Below, in pieces: positions 9,107-17,083 of a DNA stretch of 64,000 nt. The position numbers were made by a program, and so were the translations under genes. The notes beneath the pieces are model-generated. The model searched no databases. It had not been told where the DNA came from and was given only the letters and a program-made list of their open reading frames with translations. Source of the DNA: CADEFQ01 sp035342635 (GTDB lineage: Bacteria; Pseudomonadota; Gammaproteobacteria; Steroidobacterales; Steroidobacteraceae); assembly GCA_035342635.1 (NCBI GenBank), contig DAOQXO010000002.1:1-64000 (forward strand), in the 5' to 3' direction. Numbering within the stretch: position 1 is the stretch's first letter; each line of letters starts with the position of its first letter.

Positions 9107-9475
9107 ATGAGGACAGGCAAGCTGTTCGCGGCACTGCTGCTGTGCGCATCGGGTTTCACGGCCGCGCAGGCCGACAACATGCGCTGTGGCCAGCGCCTCG
9201 TGGTCGATGGCACGACCCGCGACCAGGTGGCGACCTGGTGCGGCGAACCGACCGAGGTCCTGCAGCGGACAGTGCTGCGCCCGCCGATCGTCTGGTACTA
9301 CGGTCGCCCGGTGCACGTCGGCGGCGGCCACATCGAGGTGCTGGTCGAGACCTGGATCTACAACCTCGGCCCGAACAAGCTGATGCGGCGCGTGATCTTC
9401 GAGGACGGCCTCGTGGTCGAAGTCGAGACACTCGGCTACGGCTATCGCGGCTCGCCGCCCGCACGCGAGAACTGA
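9107..9475 (+). CDS. DUF2845-type small exported protein
   Basis: A 122-residue protein with a signal peptide (MRTGKLFAALLLCASG... AQA). The mature part has the features of DUF2845 proteins common in gammaproteobacteria: MRCGQRLV near the start, D..TRDQVATWCGEPTEV, then a WYYGRP...VETWIYNLGPN segment and a final strand FEDGLVVEVETLGYG. Two Cys residues (in MRCG and TWCGEP) may form a disulphide. The family resembles SmpA/OmlA-like small beta proteins, but its function is unknown. It is divergent from gshA. Confidence 0.75.
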   Translation: MRTGKLFAALLLCASGFTAAQADNMRCGQRLVVDGTTRDQVATWCGEPTEVLQRTVLRPPIVWYYGRPVHVGGGHIEVLVETWIYNLGPNKLMRRVIFEDGLVVEVETLGYGYRGSPPAREN

Positions 9476-9527
9476 CGCGCAGCGGAAAATGGCTGAACCG
9501 GCGCACAGCGTGGCATGCTAGCCGCCT

Positions 9528-10826
9528 ATGCTCGCAGGACCAGCCATCAGGCGCGTCGCGATCGTCGGCGGCCAGCGTATCCCCTTCGCGCGGGCGCACG
9601 GCGCCTACGCCACGGTCGGCAACCAGGACATGCTCACCGCGGCGCTGCGCGCCGTCGTCGAGAAGTACGGGCTCGCCGGCGTGCGCCTCGGCGACGTGAT
9701 CGCCGGTGCGACGATCAAGCATTCGAAGGACTTCGGCCTCGTGCGCGAGTGCGTGCTGTCGAGCGGACTCGACCCGCAGACACCCGGGCTCGACTTGCAG
9801 CGTGCCTGCGGCACGAGCCTCGAGGCGGCGATACTCGTCGCCAACAAGATCGCTCTGGGCCAGATCGACGCCGGCATCGCCGGCGGCGTCGACACGGTGA
9901 GCGACCCGCCGATCGTCTATCCGCGCTCCTACCAGCAGAAGCTGCTGCGCAGCTACCGCGGCCGCAGCTTCGGCCAACGCATCGCGCCGTTCTTCGGCCT
10001 GCGGCCGCGCGACTTCAAGCCGGTCATGCCTGCGGTAATCGAACCACGCACCGGCATGTCGATGGGCGAGCACTGCGAGCAGATGGCGAAGACGTGGGCC
10101 ATCACGCGCGAGGCGCAGGACCAGCTCGCGTACGAAAGCCACATGAAGGCGGCGGCGGCCTGGAAGGACGGCTTCTATGACGATCTCGTCGTCGACTTCC
10201 AGGGATTGAAAACCGACAACAACATCCGCGCCGACACCTCGCTCGACAAGCTCGCGAAGCTCGCGCCCTCCTTCGACCGGCAGGCCGGCACGCTCACCGC
10301 GGGCAACAGCACGCCGCTCACCGATGGCGCGTCCGCCGTGCTGCTTGCCTCGGAGGACTGGGCCAGATCGCGCAACCTGCCGGTGCTCGCGTGGTTCAGC
10401 CACGGCAAGACCTCGGCGGTCGATTACGTGGGCGGCCACGAAGGCCTGCTGATGGCGCCCGTGCATGCCGTGCCCGCGATGCTGCGCGACGCGAACCTCA
10501 CCTTGCAGGATTTCGACTTCTACGAAATCCACGAAGCCTTCGAGGCGCAGGTGCTGTGCACGCTGGCCGCCTGGGAATCCGCCGACTATTGCCGCGAGCG
10601 GCTCGGCCTCGAGCAGCCGCTCGGCAGCATCGATCGCGGCAGACTGAACCTGCGCGGCGGCAGCGTGGCAATCGGCCACCCCTTTGCCGCGACCGGTACC
10701 CGGATCGTCGCCTCGCTCGCGAAGCAGCTCGCGGAGGCGCCCGGCGCGAAGCGCGGGCTGATTTCCGTCTGCACGGCGGGCGGCCAGGGCGTGGCCGCGG
10801 TGCTGGAGCGCAGCAGCGATTCCTGA
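9528..10826 (+). CDS. Acetyl-CoA C-acyltransferase (thiolase, FadI-like)
   Basis: Thiolase family, cleaving 3-ketoacyl-CoA to acetyl-CoA and a shortened acyl-CoA, or condensing acetyl-CoA. All catalytic residues are visible: nucleophilic Cys94 in QRACGTSLEA, His335 in YEIHEAFEAQ, His384 in AIGHPFAATGTR and Cys415 in SVCTAGGQG. HEAF instead of the common NEAF and the overall length (432 aa) resemble the FadI branch of long-chain beta-oxidation. No FadJ partner is nearby. It ends 41 bp before the homogentisate dioxygenase gene, on the same strand. Whether it joins that catabolic unit (for example by acting on acetoacetyl-CoA) is inference. Confidence 0.9.
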   Translation: MLAGPAIRRVAIVGGQRIPFARAHGAYATVGNQDMLTAALRAVVEKYGLAGVRLGDVIAGATIKHSKDFGLVRECVLSSGLDPQTPGLDLQRACGTSLEAAILVANKIALGQIDAGIAGGVDTVSDPPIVYPRSYQQKLLRSYRGRSFGQRIAPFFGLRPRDFKPVMPAVIEPRTGMSMGEHCEQMAKTWAITREAQDQLAYESHMKAAAAWKDGFYDDLVVDFQGLKTDNNIRADTSLDKLAKLAPSFDRQAGTLTAGNSTPLTDGASAVLLASEDWARSRNLPVLAWFSHGKTSAVDYVGGHEGLLMAPVHAVPAMLRDANLTLQDFDFYEIHEAFEAQVLCTLAAWESADYCRERLGLEQPLGSIDRGRLNLRGGSVAIGHPFAATGTRIVASLAKQLAEAPGAKRGLISVCTAGGQGVAAVLERSSDS

Positions 10827-10832
10827 GCCGAC

Positions 10833-10861
10833 TTGTAAATAGTTTCATTTGAAACTAAATT
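10833..10861 (+). promoter_or_regulatory. Candidate sigma-70 promoter of hmgA
   Basis: TTGTAA and TAAATT are separated by exactly 17 nt in the only AT-rich patch between the thiolase and hmgA. Each box matches consensus at 4 of 6 positions. The -10 box ends 6 nt before the hmgA ATG, so the predicted start site falls at or next to the A of the ATG, implying a leaderless message; no Shine-Dalgarno sequence is seen. Confidence 0.45.
10840..10857. promoter_or_regulatory. Palindromic operator upstream of hmgA
   Basis: TAGTTTCA-TT-TGAAACTA is a perfect inverted repeat with 8-bp arms and a 2-bp centre. It is AT-rich in a very GC-rich context and fills the spacer of the candidate hmgA promoter. Size and symmetry fit sites bound by MarR-family dimers, and aromatic catabolism genes are often under such repressors. 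No regulator gene is adjacent, so the cognate protein must be encoded elsewhere. Confidence 0.55.
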
Positions 10862-10867
10862 GCCCGG

Positions 10868-11995
10868 ATGAACCGCTACGTCGGTTTTCCGCGAGTCGAG
10901 GGCAGCGCCTCCCGCCAGGCGCACGCCGACCTGCCAGCCGGCACCTTCGAGCGCGAAATCAGCAAGGAAGGCTTCTTCGGTCCCGCAGCCCACCTCTATC
11001 ACCGCCACCCGCCGACCGGCTGGGTGAGCTTCGAGGGACCGCTGCGACCACACGCCTTCGACCTCACGCGCCTCGCCGCTGCCGCGCCGTCGCCATGGGA
11101 TGCGCCGCCGATACTCGGCAATGCCTCGGTCGAAATTCGCTGGTGGCAGCTCGAGGGCGCCATGCCGGCACTGGCGCGCAACGCGGACGGCGACCAGCTC
11201 ATCTTCATCCACCGCGGCCATGGCGCGCTGTACTGCGACTTCGGCCACCTCGATTTCGAGGCGGGCGACTATCTGCTGCTGCCGCGCGGCACCATGTGGC
11301 GGCTCGAGTGCGCGGCGCCGGTCGCGGCGTTGCTGGTCGAGGCCACCAACACGAGCTACATGCTGCCCGATCGCGGCCTCCTCGGCCCGCACGCCATCTT
11401 CGATCCGGCGATCCTCGACACGCCGCGCATCGACTCCGCCTTCGAGGCCCAGCAGTCGTCGTCGCAGCCCTGGCGTGTCGAAGTGAAACGCCGTGGCGCG
11501 CGTTCGGTGATCGGCTATCCGTTCAATCCGCTCGACGCGGTCGGCTGGCATGGCGATCTCGCGCCAGTGCGCCTGAACGTGCGCGACATCCGCCCGCTGA
11601 TGAGCCATCGCTACCACCTGCCGCCCTCGGCGCACACCACCTTCGTCGCCGGGCGTTTCGTCGTGTGCACCTTCGTGCCGCGGCCATTCGAAACCGATCC
11701 GGGCGCGATCAAGGTGCCGTTCTTCCACAATAACGACGACTACGACGAAGTCCTCTTCTACCACGCCGGCGACTTCTTCAGCCGCGACAACATCCGCCCC
11801 GGCATGATGACCCTGCACCCGGCGGGCTTCACCCACGGGCCGCATCCGAAGGCGCTCGCCAACATCGCCACGCAGGCGAAGCCCGCCACCGACGAGTTCG
11901 CGGTGATGATCGATACGCGTGACGCGATCGACATCGCGCCCGCCGCGGCCGGCGTCGAGTGGGCCGGCTACGTCGACAGCTGGAAAGGCGCGTGA
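10868..11995 (+). CDS. hmgA: Homogentisate 1,2-dioxygenase
   Basis: Fe(II) ring-cleaving dioxygenase converting homogentisate to maleylacetoacetate in tyrosine/phenylalanine catabolism. The 375-residue product fits the bacterial HgmA family: FIHRGHGALYCDFG (first cupin), the DYLLLPRGTMWRL strand, and the C-terminal segment with FFHNNDDYDEVLFY and GMMTLHPAGFTHGPHP, which carries the His/Glu iron ligands. It is shorter than the roughly 430-445 residues of the classical eukaryotic/Pseudomonas enzyme, as in the compact bacterial branch. Its stop overlaps the GTG start of the next gene (GTGA), so translation is probably coupled. Palindrome and promoter lie immediately upstream. Confidence 0.9.
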   Translation: MNRYVGFPRVEGSASRQAHADLPAGTFEREISKEGFFGPAAHLYHRHPPTGWVSFEGPLRPHAFDLTRLAAAAPSPWDAPPILGNASVEIRWWQLEGAMPALARNADGDQLIFIHRGHGALYCDFGHLDFEAGDYLLLPRGTMWRLECAAPVAALLVEATNTSYMLPDRGLLGPHAIFDPAILDTPRIDSAFEAQQSSSQPWRVEVKRRGARSVIGYPFNPLDAVGWHGDLAPVRLNVRDIRPLMSHRYHLPPSAHTTFVAGRFVVCTFVPRPFETDPGAIKVPFFHNNDDYDEVLFYHAGDFFSRDNIRPGMMTLHPAGFTHGPHPKALANIATQAKPATDEFAVMIDTRDAIDIAPAAAGVEWAGYVDSWKGA

Positions 11996-12972
11996 AACTC
12001 GCGAGCCTTAAGAGCGGCCGCGACGGTCGGCTGGCGGTCGTCAGCCGCGATCTGACGCGCTGCGCGCTCGCCGATGGCATCGCCGCGACGCTGCAGCAGG
12101 CCCTCGACGACTGGCAGCGCACCGCGCCGGCGCTGGCTGAACTTGCGGTGCGCCTCGAGGCCGGCACCGTCGCCGCCGCGAGGCCCTTCGATCCGCGCGA
12201 CTGCGCCGCGCCGCTGCCGCGCGCGCATCACTGGGTCGACGGCAGCGCCTACGTCAACCACGTCGAGCTCGTGCGCAAGGCGCGCGGCGCGGAACTGCCG
12301 GCGAGCTTCTGGACCGACCCGCTGCTCTACCAGGGCGGGTCGGACGACCTGCTCGGCCCGACCGACGACGCCGCCTTCGGTAGCGAGGAGTTCGGTATCG
12401 ATCTCGAAGCCGAGGTCGCGGTGATCGTGGACGACGTGCCGATGGGCTGCAGCGCCGCCGACGCCGCGGAGCGCATCCGCCTGCTGCTGCTCGTCAACGA
12501 CTGGTCGCTGCGCAACCTCATCCCGGGCGAGCTCGCCAAGGGATTCGGCTTCTACCAGTCGAAACCGGCCACCGCGTTCTCGCCGGTCGCGGTCACGCCC
12601 GACGAACTCGGCGAGGCGTGGCACGAAGGCAAACTGCACCTGCCGCTCGTGAGCCACGTCAACGGTGCGCGCCTCGGCGCGCCGGATGCCGGCACCGACA
12701 TGACCTTCGGTTTCCCGCAGCTGATCGCGCACGCCGCGCGCACCCGTCGCCTCGGCGCTGGCGCCATTGTCGGCTCCGGCACCGTCTCGAACTACGACCG
12801 CAGCCGTGGCTCGAGCTGCCTCGCCGAGAAGCGCATGCTCGAGCAGATCGCGCGCGGCGAGGCGCAGACGCCGTTCCTGCGCTACGGCGACCGCGTGCGG
12901 ATCGAGATGTTCGATGCCGCGGGCGCGTCCATTTTCGGCGCCATCGACCAGCGCGTGGTTCCCGCCGCCTGA
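11992..12972 (+). CDS. fahA: Fumarylacetoacetate hydrolase family protein
   Basis: Last step of homogentisate degradation, giving fumarate and acetoacetate. VKLASLKSGRDGRLAVVSRD is the typical N-terminus of the proteobacterial enzymes found beside hmgA. The FAH fold carries the acidic metal ligands (EEFGIDLEAEVAVIVDDVP), LLVNDWSLRN, GFGFYQSKPATAFSP and the C-terminal GTVSNYDRSRGSSCLAEKR. Start is GTG 11992, inside the TGA of hmgA; an upstream frame start inside hmgA is not needed. 326 aa. A maleylacetoacetate isomerase gene usually follows in related clusters, but here a broken dienelactone hydrolase does. Confidence 0.9.
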   Translation: MKLASLKSGRDGRLAVVSRDLTRCALADGIAATLQQALDDWQRTAPALAELAVRLEAGTVAAARPFDPRDCAAPLPRAHHWVDGSAYVNHVELVRKARGAELPASFWTDPLLYQGGSDDLLGPTDDAAFGSEEFGIDLEAEVAVIVDDVPMGCSAADAAERIRLLLLVNDWSLRNLIPGELAKGFGFYQSKPATAFSPVAVTPDELGEAWHEGKLHLPLVSHVNGARLGAPDAGTDMTFGFPQLIAHAARTRRLGAGAIVGSGTVSNYDRSRGSSCLAEKRMLEQIARGEAQTPFLRYGDRVRIEMFDAAGASIFGAIDQRVVPAA

Positions 12973-13010
12973 CCGCTGTATTCTTGTCGGCCCCCGATCC
13001 GCTTGAGGGC

Positions 13011-13682
13011 ATGCCGATGGGCGAGTACGTGACGCTGATGGCCCGCGATGGCCACTAGTTCCAGGCCTGGCTCGCCGCCCCGAAAGGTACGCCGCGCGGC
13101 GCCGTGGTGGTCGTACAGGAAATCTTCGGTGTGAATCGCCACATCCGCGCCGTCACGGATGCCTATGCGGCCCAGGGCTACACCGCAATCGCGCCGGCGC
13201 TGTTCGACCGCGTGCGCCGCGGCATCGAACTCGGCTACACGGCCGACACCATGCAGGAAGGCATCGGCTACATGATGCAGATGAAGCCGGAGCATTTCCT
13301 CGCCGACGTCAGCGCCGCGATCAACGCGGTCAAGAGCTCGGGCCGGGTCGGCATCGTTGGCTACTGCTGGGGCGGCACCGTGGCCTGGCTCGCGGCCTGC
13401 GAACTGCCGGTGGCCGCGGCCGCGTCGTACTACGGCGGTGGCATCGTGAAAATGCTCGACCGCAAGCCGGCGCGTCCGGTGATCTACCACTTCGGCGAGC
13501 AGGACGCACACATTCCGCTCAGCGACGTCGAGAAGATCAGGGCCGCGCATCCGCAAGGCGTGTTCCATGTCTATCCGGCCGACCACGGCTTCAACTGCAA
13601 CGACCGCGCGTCGTACGACGCGCCAAGCGCCAGGCTCGCGCTCGAGCGCACGCTGGCATTCTTCGCCGAGCACGTCGGCTGA
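13011..13682 (+). pseudogene. Dienelactone hydrolase family gene interrupted by an amber codon
   Basis: The frame from ATG 13011 or 13017 encodes MGEYVTLMARDGH, then TAG at 13056-13058, then in the same frame FQAWLAAPKGTPRG and the rest of a dienelactone hydrolase. Intact relatives read through DGH-x-F at this point, so one sense codon (CAG to TAG by a single transition would do) has become a stop. The remainder is otherwise normal: QEIFGVN, nucleophilic Cys in GYCWGGTVAW, Asp in FGEQDAHIP and His in YPADHGFN. A shortened product could start at GTG 13104 but would lack the first beta strands. Either a recent nonsense mutation or a sequencing/assembly error. It lies between fahA and gabD in the same direction, 38 and 14 bp away. 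Confidence 0.8.
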
Positions 13683-13696
13683 AGCCTGGAGAATCC

Positions 13697-15151
13697 GTGA
13701 AACTCAATGACCCGACCCTGCTGCGCCAGCAGTGCTACATAGACGGCGAGTGGAGCGACGCGGATTCGCGGCGCACGCTCGAAGTGACGAATCCCGCCTC
13801 GGGCGAGCGGCTCGGCTCGATCCCCGACGCGGGCAGTGCCGAGACGCGCCGCGCCATCGAGGCCGCCGCGCGGGCGTTTCCGGCCTGGGCCGCGCGCACC
13901 GCGAAGGACCGCGCGGGCATCCTGCGTCGCTGGAGCGAGCTGATGCTCGCGCACCAGGACGACCTCGCAACACTGATGACCGCCGAGCAGGGCAAGCCGT
14001 TCGCGGAGTCGAAGGGCGAGATCGCCTATGCAGCGTCGTTCATCGAATGGTTCGGCGAGGAAGGCAAGCGCATCTACGGCGACGTGATCCCGGGCCACCA
14101 GCCCGACAAGCGGATCCTCGTGCTGCGCCAGCCGGTCGGCGTGGTCGCCGCGATCACGCCATGGAATTTCCCCTCGGCGATGATCACGCGCAAGGCGGGC
14201 CCCGCGCTCGCCGCGGGCTGCACGTTCGTCTGCAAGCCGGCCACCCAGACGCCCTACTCGGCACTCGCGCTCGCGGAGATTGCCGCGCGCGCCGGCGTGC
14301 CGGCCGGCGTATTCAACGTGGTTACCGGCAGTGCGACCGCGATCGGCGGCGAGATGACCTCGCATCCCGTGGTACGCAAGATCACCTTCACCGGCTCGAC
14401 GGAGATCGGCAAGAAGCTGATGGTGCAGTCCGCCGGTACCCTGAAGAAGCTCTCGCTCGAACTCGGCGGCAATGCGCCGTTCATCGTCTTCGATGACGCC
14501 GACCTCGATGCCGCCGTGCAGGGTGCGATCGCGAGCAAGTACCGCAATACCGGCCAGACCTGCGTATGCGCGAATCGTCTGCTGGTGCAGGCGGGTGTCT
14601 ACGAGGCATTCACCGCCAAGCTCAGCGAAGCCGTCGCCGGCCTGCGGATCGGCGACGGGCTGAAGGGCGCCACGGACCAGGGCCCGCTGATCGATACCAA
14701 GGCCCTCGCCAAGGTCGAGGAGCACATCAGCGATGCGCTCGCGCACGGCGCCAGGATCGCCCATGGCGGCAAGCGCCATGCGCTCGGCGGCACGTTCTTC
14801 GAGCCCACCATCCTCACCGGCGTCACGCCGCAGATGATGATCGCGCGCGAGGAAACCTTCGGGCCGGTCGCGCCGCTGTTCCGCTTCGAGACGGAGGCCG
14901 AGGCATTGCGGATGGCCAACGACACCGAGTTCGGGCTAGCCGCATACTTCTATACACGCGATCTCGCGCGCTCATGGCGTGTGCAGGAACAACTCGAGTA
15001 CGGCATCGTCGGCGTCAATACCGGCATCATCTCGACCGAGGTGGCGCCGTTCGGCGGCATGAAGGAATCGGGCTTCGGCCGCGAGGGCTCCAAGTACGGC
15101 ATACTCGACTACACCGAACTCAAGTACGTGTGTGTCGGCGGCGTCGCCTGA
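13697..15151 (+). CDS. gabD: Succinate-semialdehyde dehydrogenase (NAD(P)+)
   Basis: Aldehyde dehydrogenase of the GabD type, 484 aa, oxidising succinate semialdehyde to succinate. Visible are ITPWNFPSAMITRK (cofactor binding), general-base Glu255 in LELGGNAPFIVF, catalytic Cys289 in GQTCVCANR, and the ETFGPVAPLFRF and PFGGMKESGFGREGSKYG motifs typical of SSADH. CVC at the active site (a second Cys two residues on) is the redox-switch Cys pair seen in E. coli/human SSADH. The gene sits 14 bp after the broken dienelactone hydrolase gene and 14 bp before hemH, consistent with one transcript. Confidence 0.92.
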   Translation: MKLNDPTLLRQQCYIDGEWSDADSRRTLEVTNPASGERLGSIPDAGSAETRRAIEAAARAFPAWAARTAKDRAGILRRWSELMLAHQDDLATLMTAEQGKPFAESKGEIAYAASFIEWFGEEGKRIYGDVIPGHQPDKRILVLRQPVGVVAAITPWNFPSAMITRKAGPALAAGCTFVCKPATQTPYSALALAEIAARAGVPAGVFNVVTGSATAIGGEMTSHPVVRKITFTGSTEIGKKLMVQSAGTLKKLSLELGGNAPFIVFDDADLDAAVQGAIASKYRNTGQTCVCANRLLVQAGVYEAFTAKLSEAVAGLRIGDGLKGATDQGPLIDTKALAKVEEHISDALAHGARIAHGGKRHALGGTFFEPTILTGVTPQMMIAREETFGPVAPLFRFETEAEALRMANDTEFGLAAYFYTRDLARSWRVQEQLEYGIVGVNTGIISTEVAPFGGMKESGFGREGSKYGILDYTELKYVCVGGVA

Positions 15152-15165
15152 CGCGCGGGAATTGC

Positions 15166-16245
15166 ATGCCGCAGTATCACGGCACCCTGGAGCCCGATCA
15201 CGACCGCAGCGCGCGCGTTGGCGTGCTGCTGGTCAATTCCGGATCGCCGGATTCGGCGTCGGTGCGCGACATCCGCCGCTTCCTCGGCAGACTGCTGTCC
15301 GATCCGCGCGTGGTCGAGCTGCCGCGCTGGCTGTGGCTGCCGATTCTGCACGGCATCATCCTGCCGATCCGACCGCTGCGCAGCGCGCGCAAGTACCGCG
15401 CGATCTTCGCCGCCGGCCGCTCGCCGCTGCTGCGGCTGTCGCACGAGCTGAGCGCGGCGCTCGAAGCCGAGCTGGCGACGCGCCCGGTACCACCGGTGTC
15501 GGTGGCGATCGGCATGATGTACTCGAAGCCGTCGGTTCGCGATGCCATCACCAGTCTGACCGACGCCGGCGCGCGGCGCCTGCTCGTCGTCCCGTTGTTT
15601 GCGCAGTACTCCGGCGTCACCACTGCGGCGGCGTGCGACAAGGTCGCCAGTGCGCTCGCTGCGCTGCGCTGGGTCCCCGAACTGCGCTACGTCGCCGACT
15701 TCCACGACCACCCCGACTACATCGAGGCGCTGCGAGCGAGCATCGCGGCACACTGGGCCGCGCATGGCCGCAGCGGCCACCTGCTGCTGTCCTGGCACGG
15801 CATTCCGAGCGCGTACTGCGAAAAAGGCGACCCCTATCTGCGACGCTGTCATGCGACCGCGCAACTGCTGGCCGATGCGCTCAAGCTGCGCGAGGGCGAA
15901 TGGAGCCTGGCGTTCCAGTCGCGCTTCGGTGGCGGCAGGTGGCTGCGGCCCTACACCGACGAAGTGCTCGATGCGCTGCCGGCGCGCGGCGTGCGCACGG
16001 TGACCGTTGCCTGCCCGGGCTTTGCGGTCGACTGCCTCGAAACGCTCGAGGAAATCGACGTGACCGACCGGGCCCGCTTCCTTGCCGCCGGCGGCAAGCG
16101 CTTCGACTACGTGCCGGCGCTCAACGCGCGCCCGGAGCATGTTCTCGCGCTCGCCAACCTGGTCCAGGCCCATGTACGGGGCTGGGGCGGCGAAGGGGCG
16201 GTGCGTGGCGCCGCCGGGTTCCCGCGCGTCGTCTCGATCGTCTGA
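15166..16245 (+). CDS. hemH: Ferrochelatase
   Basis: Inserts Fe(II) into protoporphyrin IX, the last step of haem synthesis. The 359-residue protein has VGVLLVNSGSPDSASVRDIRRFL at the start, active-site His211 in LSWHGIP, YCEKGDPYLRRCHAT, FQSRFGGGRWLRPYT and CPGFAVDCLETLEEI with the acidic residue expected to act opposite the His. RFGGGRW replaces the more usual RFGREEW. Start ATG 15166 lies 14 bp after gabD. Haem supply does not obviously belong to the upstream catabolic run; the link is position only. Confidence 0.93.
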   Translation: MPQYHGTLEPDHDRSARVGVLLVNSGSPDSASVRDIRRFLGRLLSDPRVVELPRWLWLPILHGIILPIRPLRSARKYRAIFAAGRSPLLRLSHELSAALEAELATRPVPPVSVAIGMMYSKPSVRDAITSLTDAGARRLLVVPLFAQYSGVTTAAACDKVASALAALRWVPELRYVADFHDHPDYIEALRASIAAHWAAHGRSGHLLLSWHGIPSAYCEKGDPYLRRCHATAQLLADALKLREGEWSLAFQSRFGGGRWLRPYTDEVLDALPARGVRTVTVACPGFAVDCLETLEEIDVTDRARFLAAGGKRFDYVPALNARPEHVLALANLVQAHVRGWGGEGAVRGAAGFPRVVSIV

Positions 16246-16258
16246 GGCGGGCGGCGCG

Positions 16259-16972
16259 ATGCTCGGCCGGTTCCTCGAACTGTCGCTGATGACGTCCGAC
16301 ATTCGCGCCTCGGTCGAGTTCTACGAGCGGCTCGGCTTCACGCACTGCGCGACCGGCGACACCTGGACCCATCCGTATGGCGTGCTGAGCGACGGGCGCA
16401 TCGCGATCGGCCTGCACCAGTTCCGCTTTCCTTCGCCTTCGCTGACCTTCGTTCACCATGACATCGCGCGGCGCGTGGCTCAGGTCGAGGCCGCCGGCGT
16501 CGAGATCGCATTCCGCCGCACGGCCGATGACGTATTCAACGAATTCGGCTTCCTCGGTCCCGCCGGCCACATGGTCACGGTGCTCGAGGCGCGCACTTTC
16601 TCGCCCGTGAATCGCGATCCCGCCGAGACCACGCTCTGCGGCGAATTCCGCGAGTACAGCCTGCCGGCCCCCGACTTCGAAATCGCACGGCAGCGATGGG
16701 AGGCGTTCGGTTTCGTCGCGATAGAAGACGAGGACATGCCCTGGCGGCGCATTTCCCTGACGAGCGACCACCTGAACCTCGCGTTCCATTCACCGCGCTT
16801 CTTCGAGCAGCCGCTGCTGGTGTTCTCCGGCGCGGACCCCGTCGGCCGGCGCGAACGCCTGGCCGCGCTCGGCGTCGCCCCCGCCCACGATCTGCCCGCA
16901 ACGCTCGACGACAAGCGCTACACCCTGCTGGAGAGTCCCGAGGGGCTGGCAATCCTGCTGGCACCCGAGTAA
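16259..16972 (+). CDS. VOC (glyoxalase/bleomycin-resistance fold) protein, two-domain
   Basis: A 237-residue protein with two vicinal-oxygen-chelate modules. Module 1 begins LELSLMTSDIRASVEFYERLGF and ends GPAGHMVTVLEAR; module 2 covers about residues 125-237 (FREYSLPAPDFEIARQRWEAFGF to LLESPEGLAILLAP). The substrate is unknown. Candidate metal-binding residues (His in GLHQFRF, Glu in TVLEAR) are present in module 1. It follows hemH by 13 bp in the same direction. It could be a ring-cleavage or glyoxalase-like enzyme, but only the fold can be stated. Confidence 0.75.
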   Translation: MLGRFLELSLMTSDIRASVEFYERLGFTHCATGDTWTHPYGVLSDGRIAIGLHQFRFPSPSLTFVHHDIARRVAQVEAAGVEIAFRRTADDVFNEFGFLGPAGHMVTVLEARTFSPVNRDPAETTLCGEFREYSLPAPDFEIARQRWEAFGFVAIEDEDMPWRRISLTSDHLNLAFHSPRFFEQPLLVFSGADPVGRRERLAALGVAPAHDLPATLDDKRYTLLESPEGLAILLAPE

Positions 16973-17083
16973 CGCATCCCGCGCGTCGCTTCGTCGCATT
17001 GGCGGGGGCCGAGAGTGTCCGCCGCGCGCCCGGGACCCCGCGCGGCAGCTAGAATCCCGCCATCCGTTTTTCGTGAGGCCATC

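Noticed and set aside
13056..13058. TAG read as a recoded codon (pyrrolysine or code reassignment)
   Set aside because: Many genes here end in TAG and no recoding element is visible; mutation or error is simpler.
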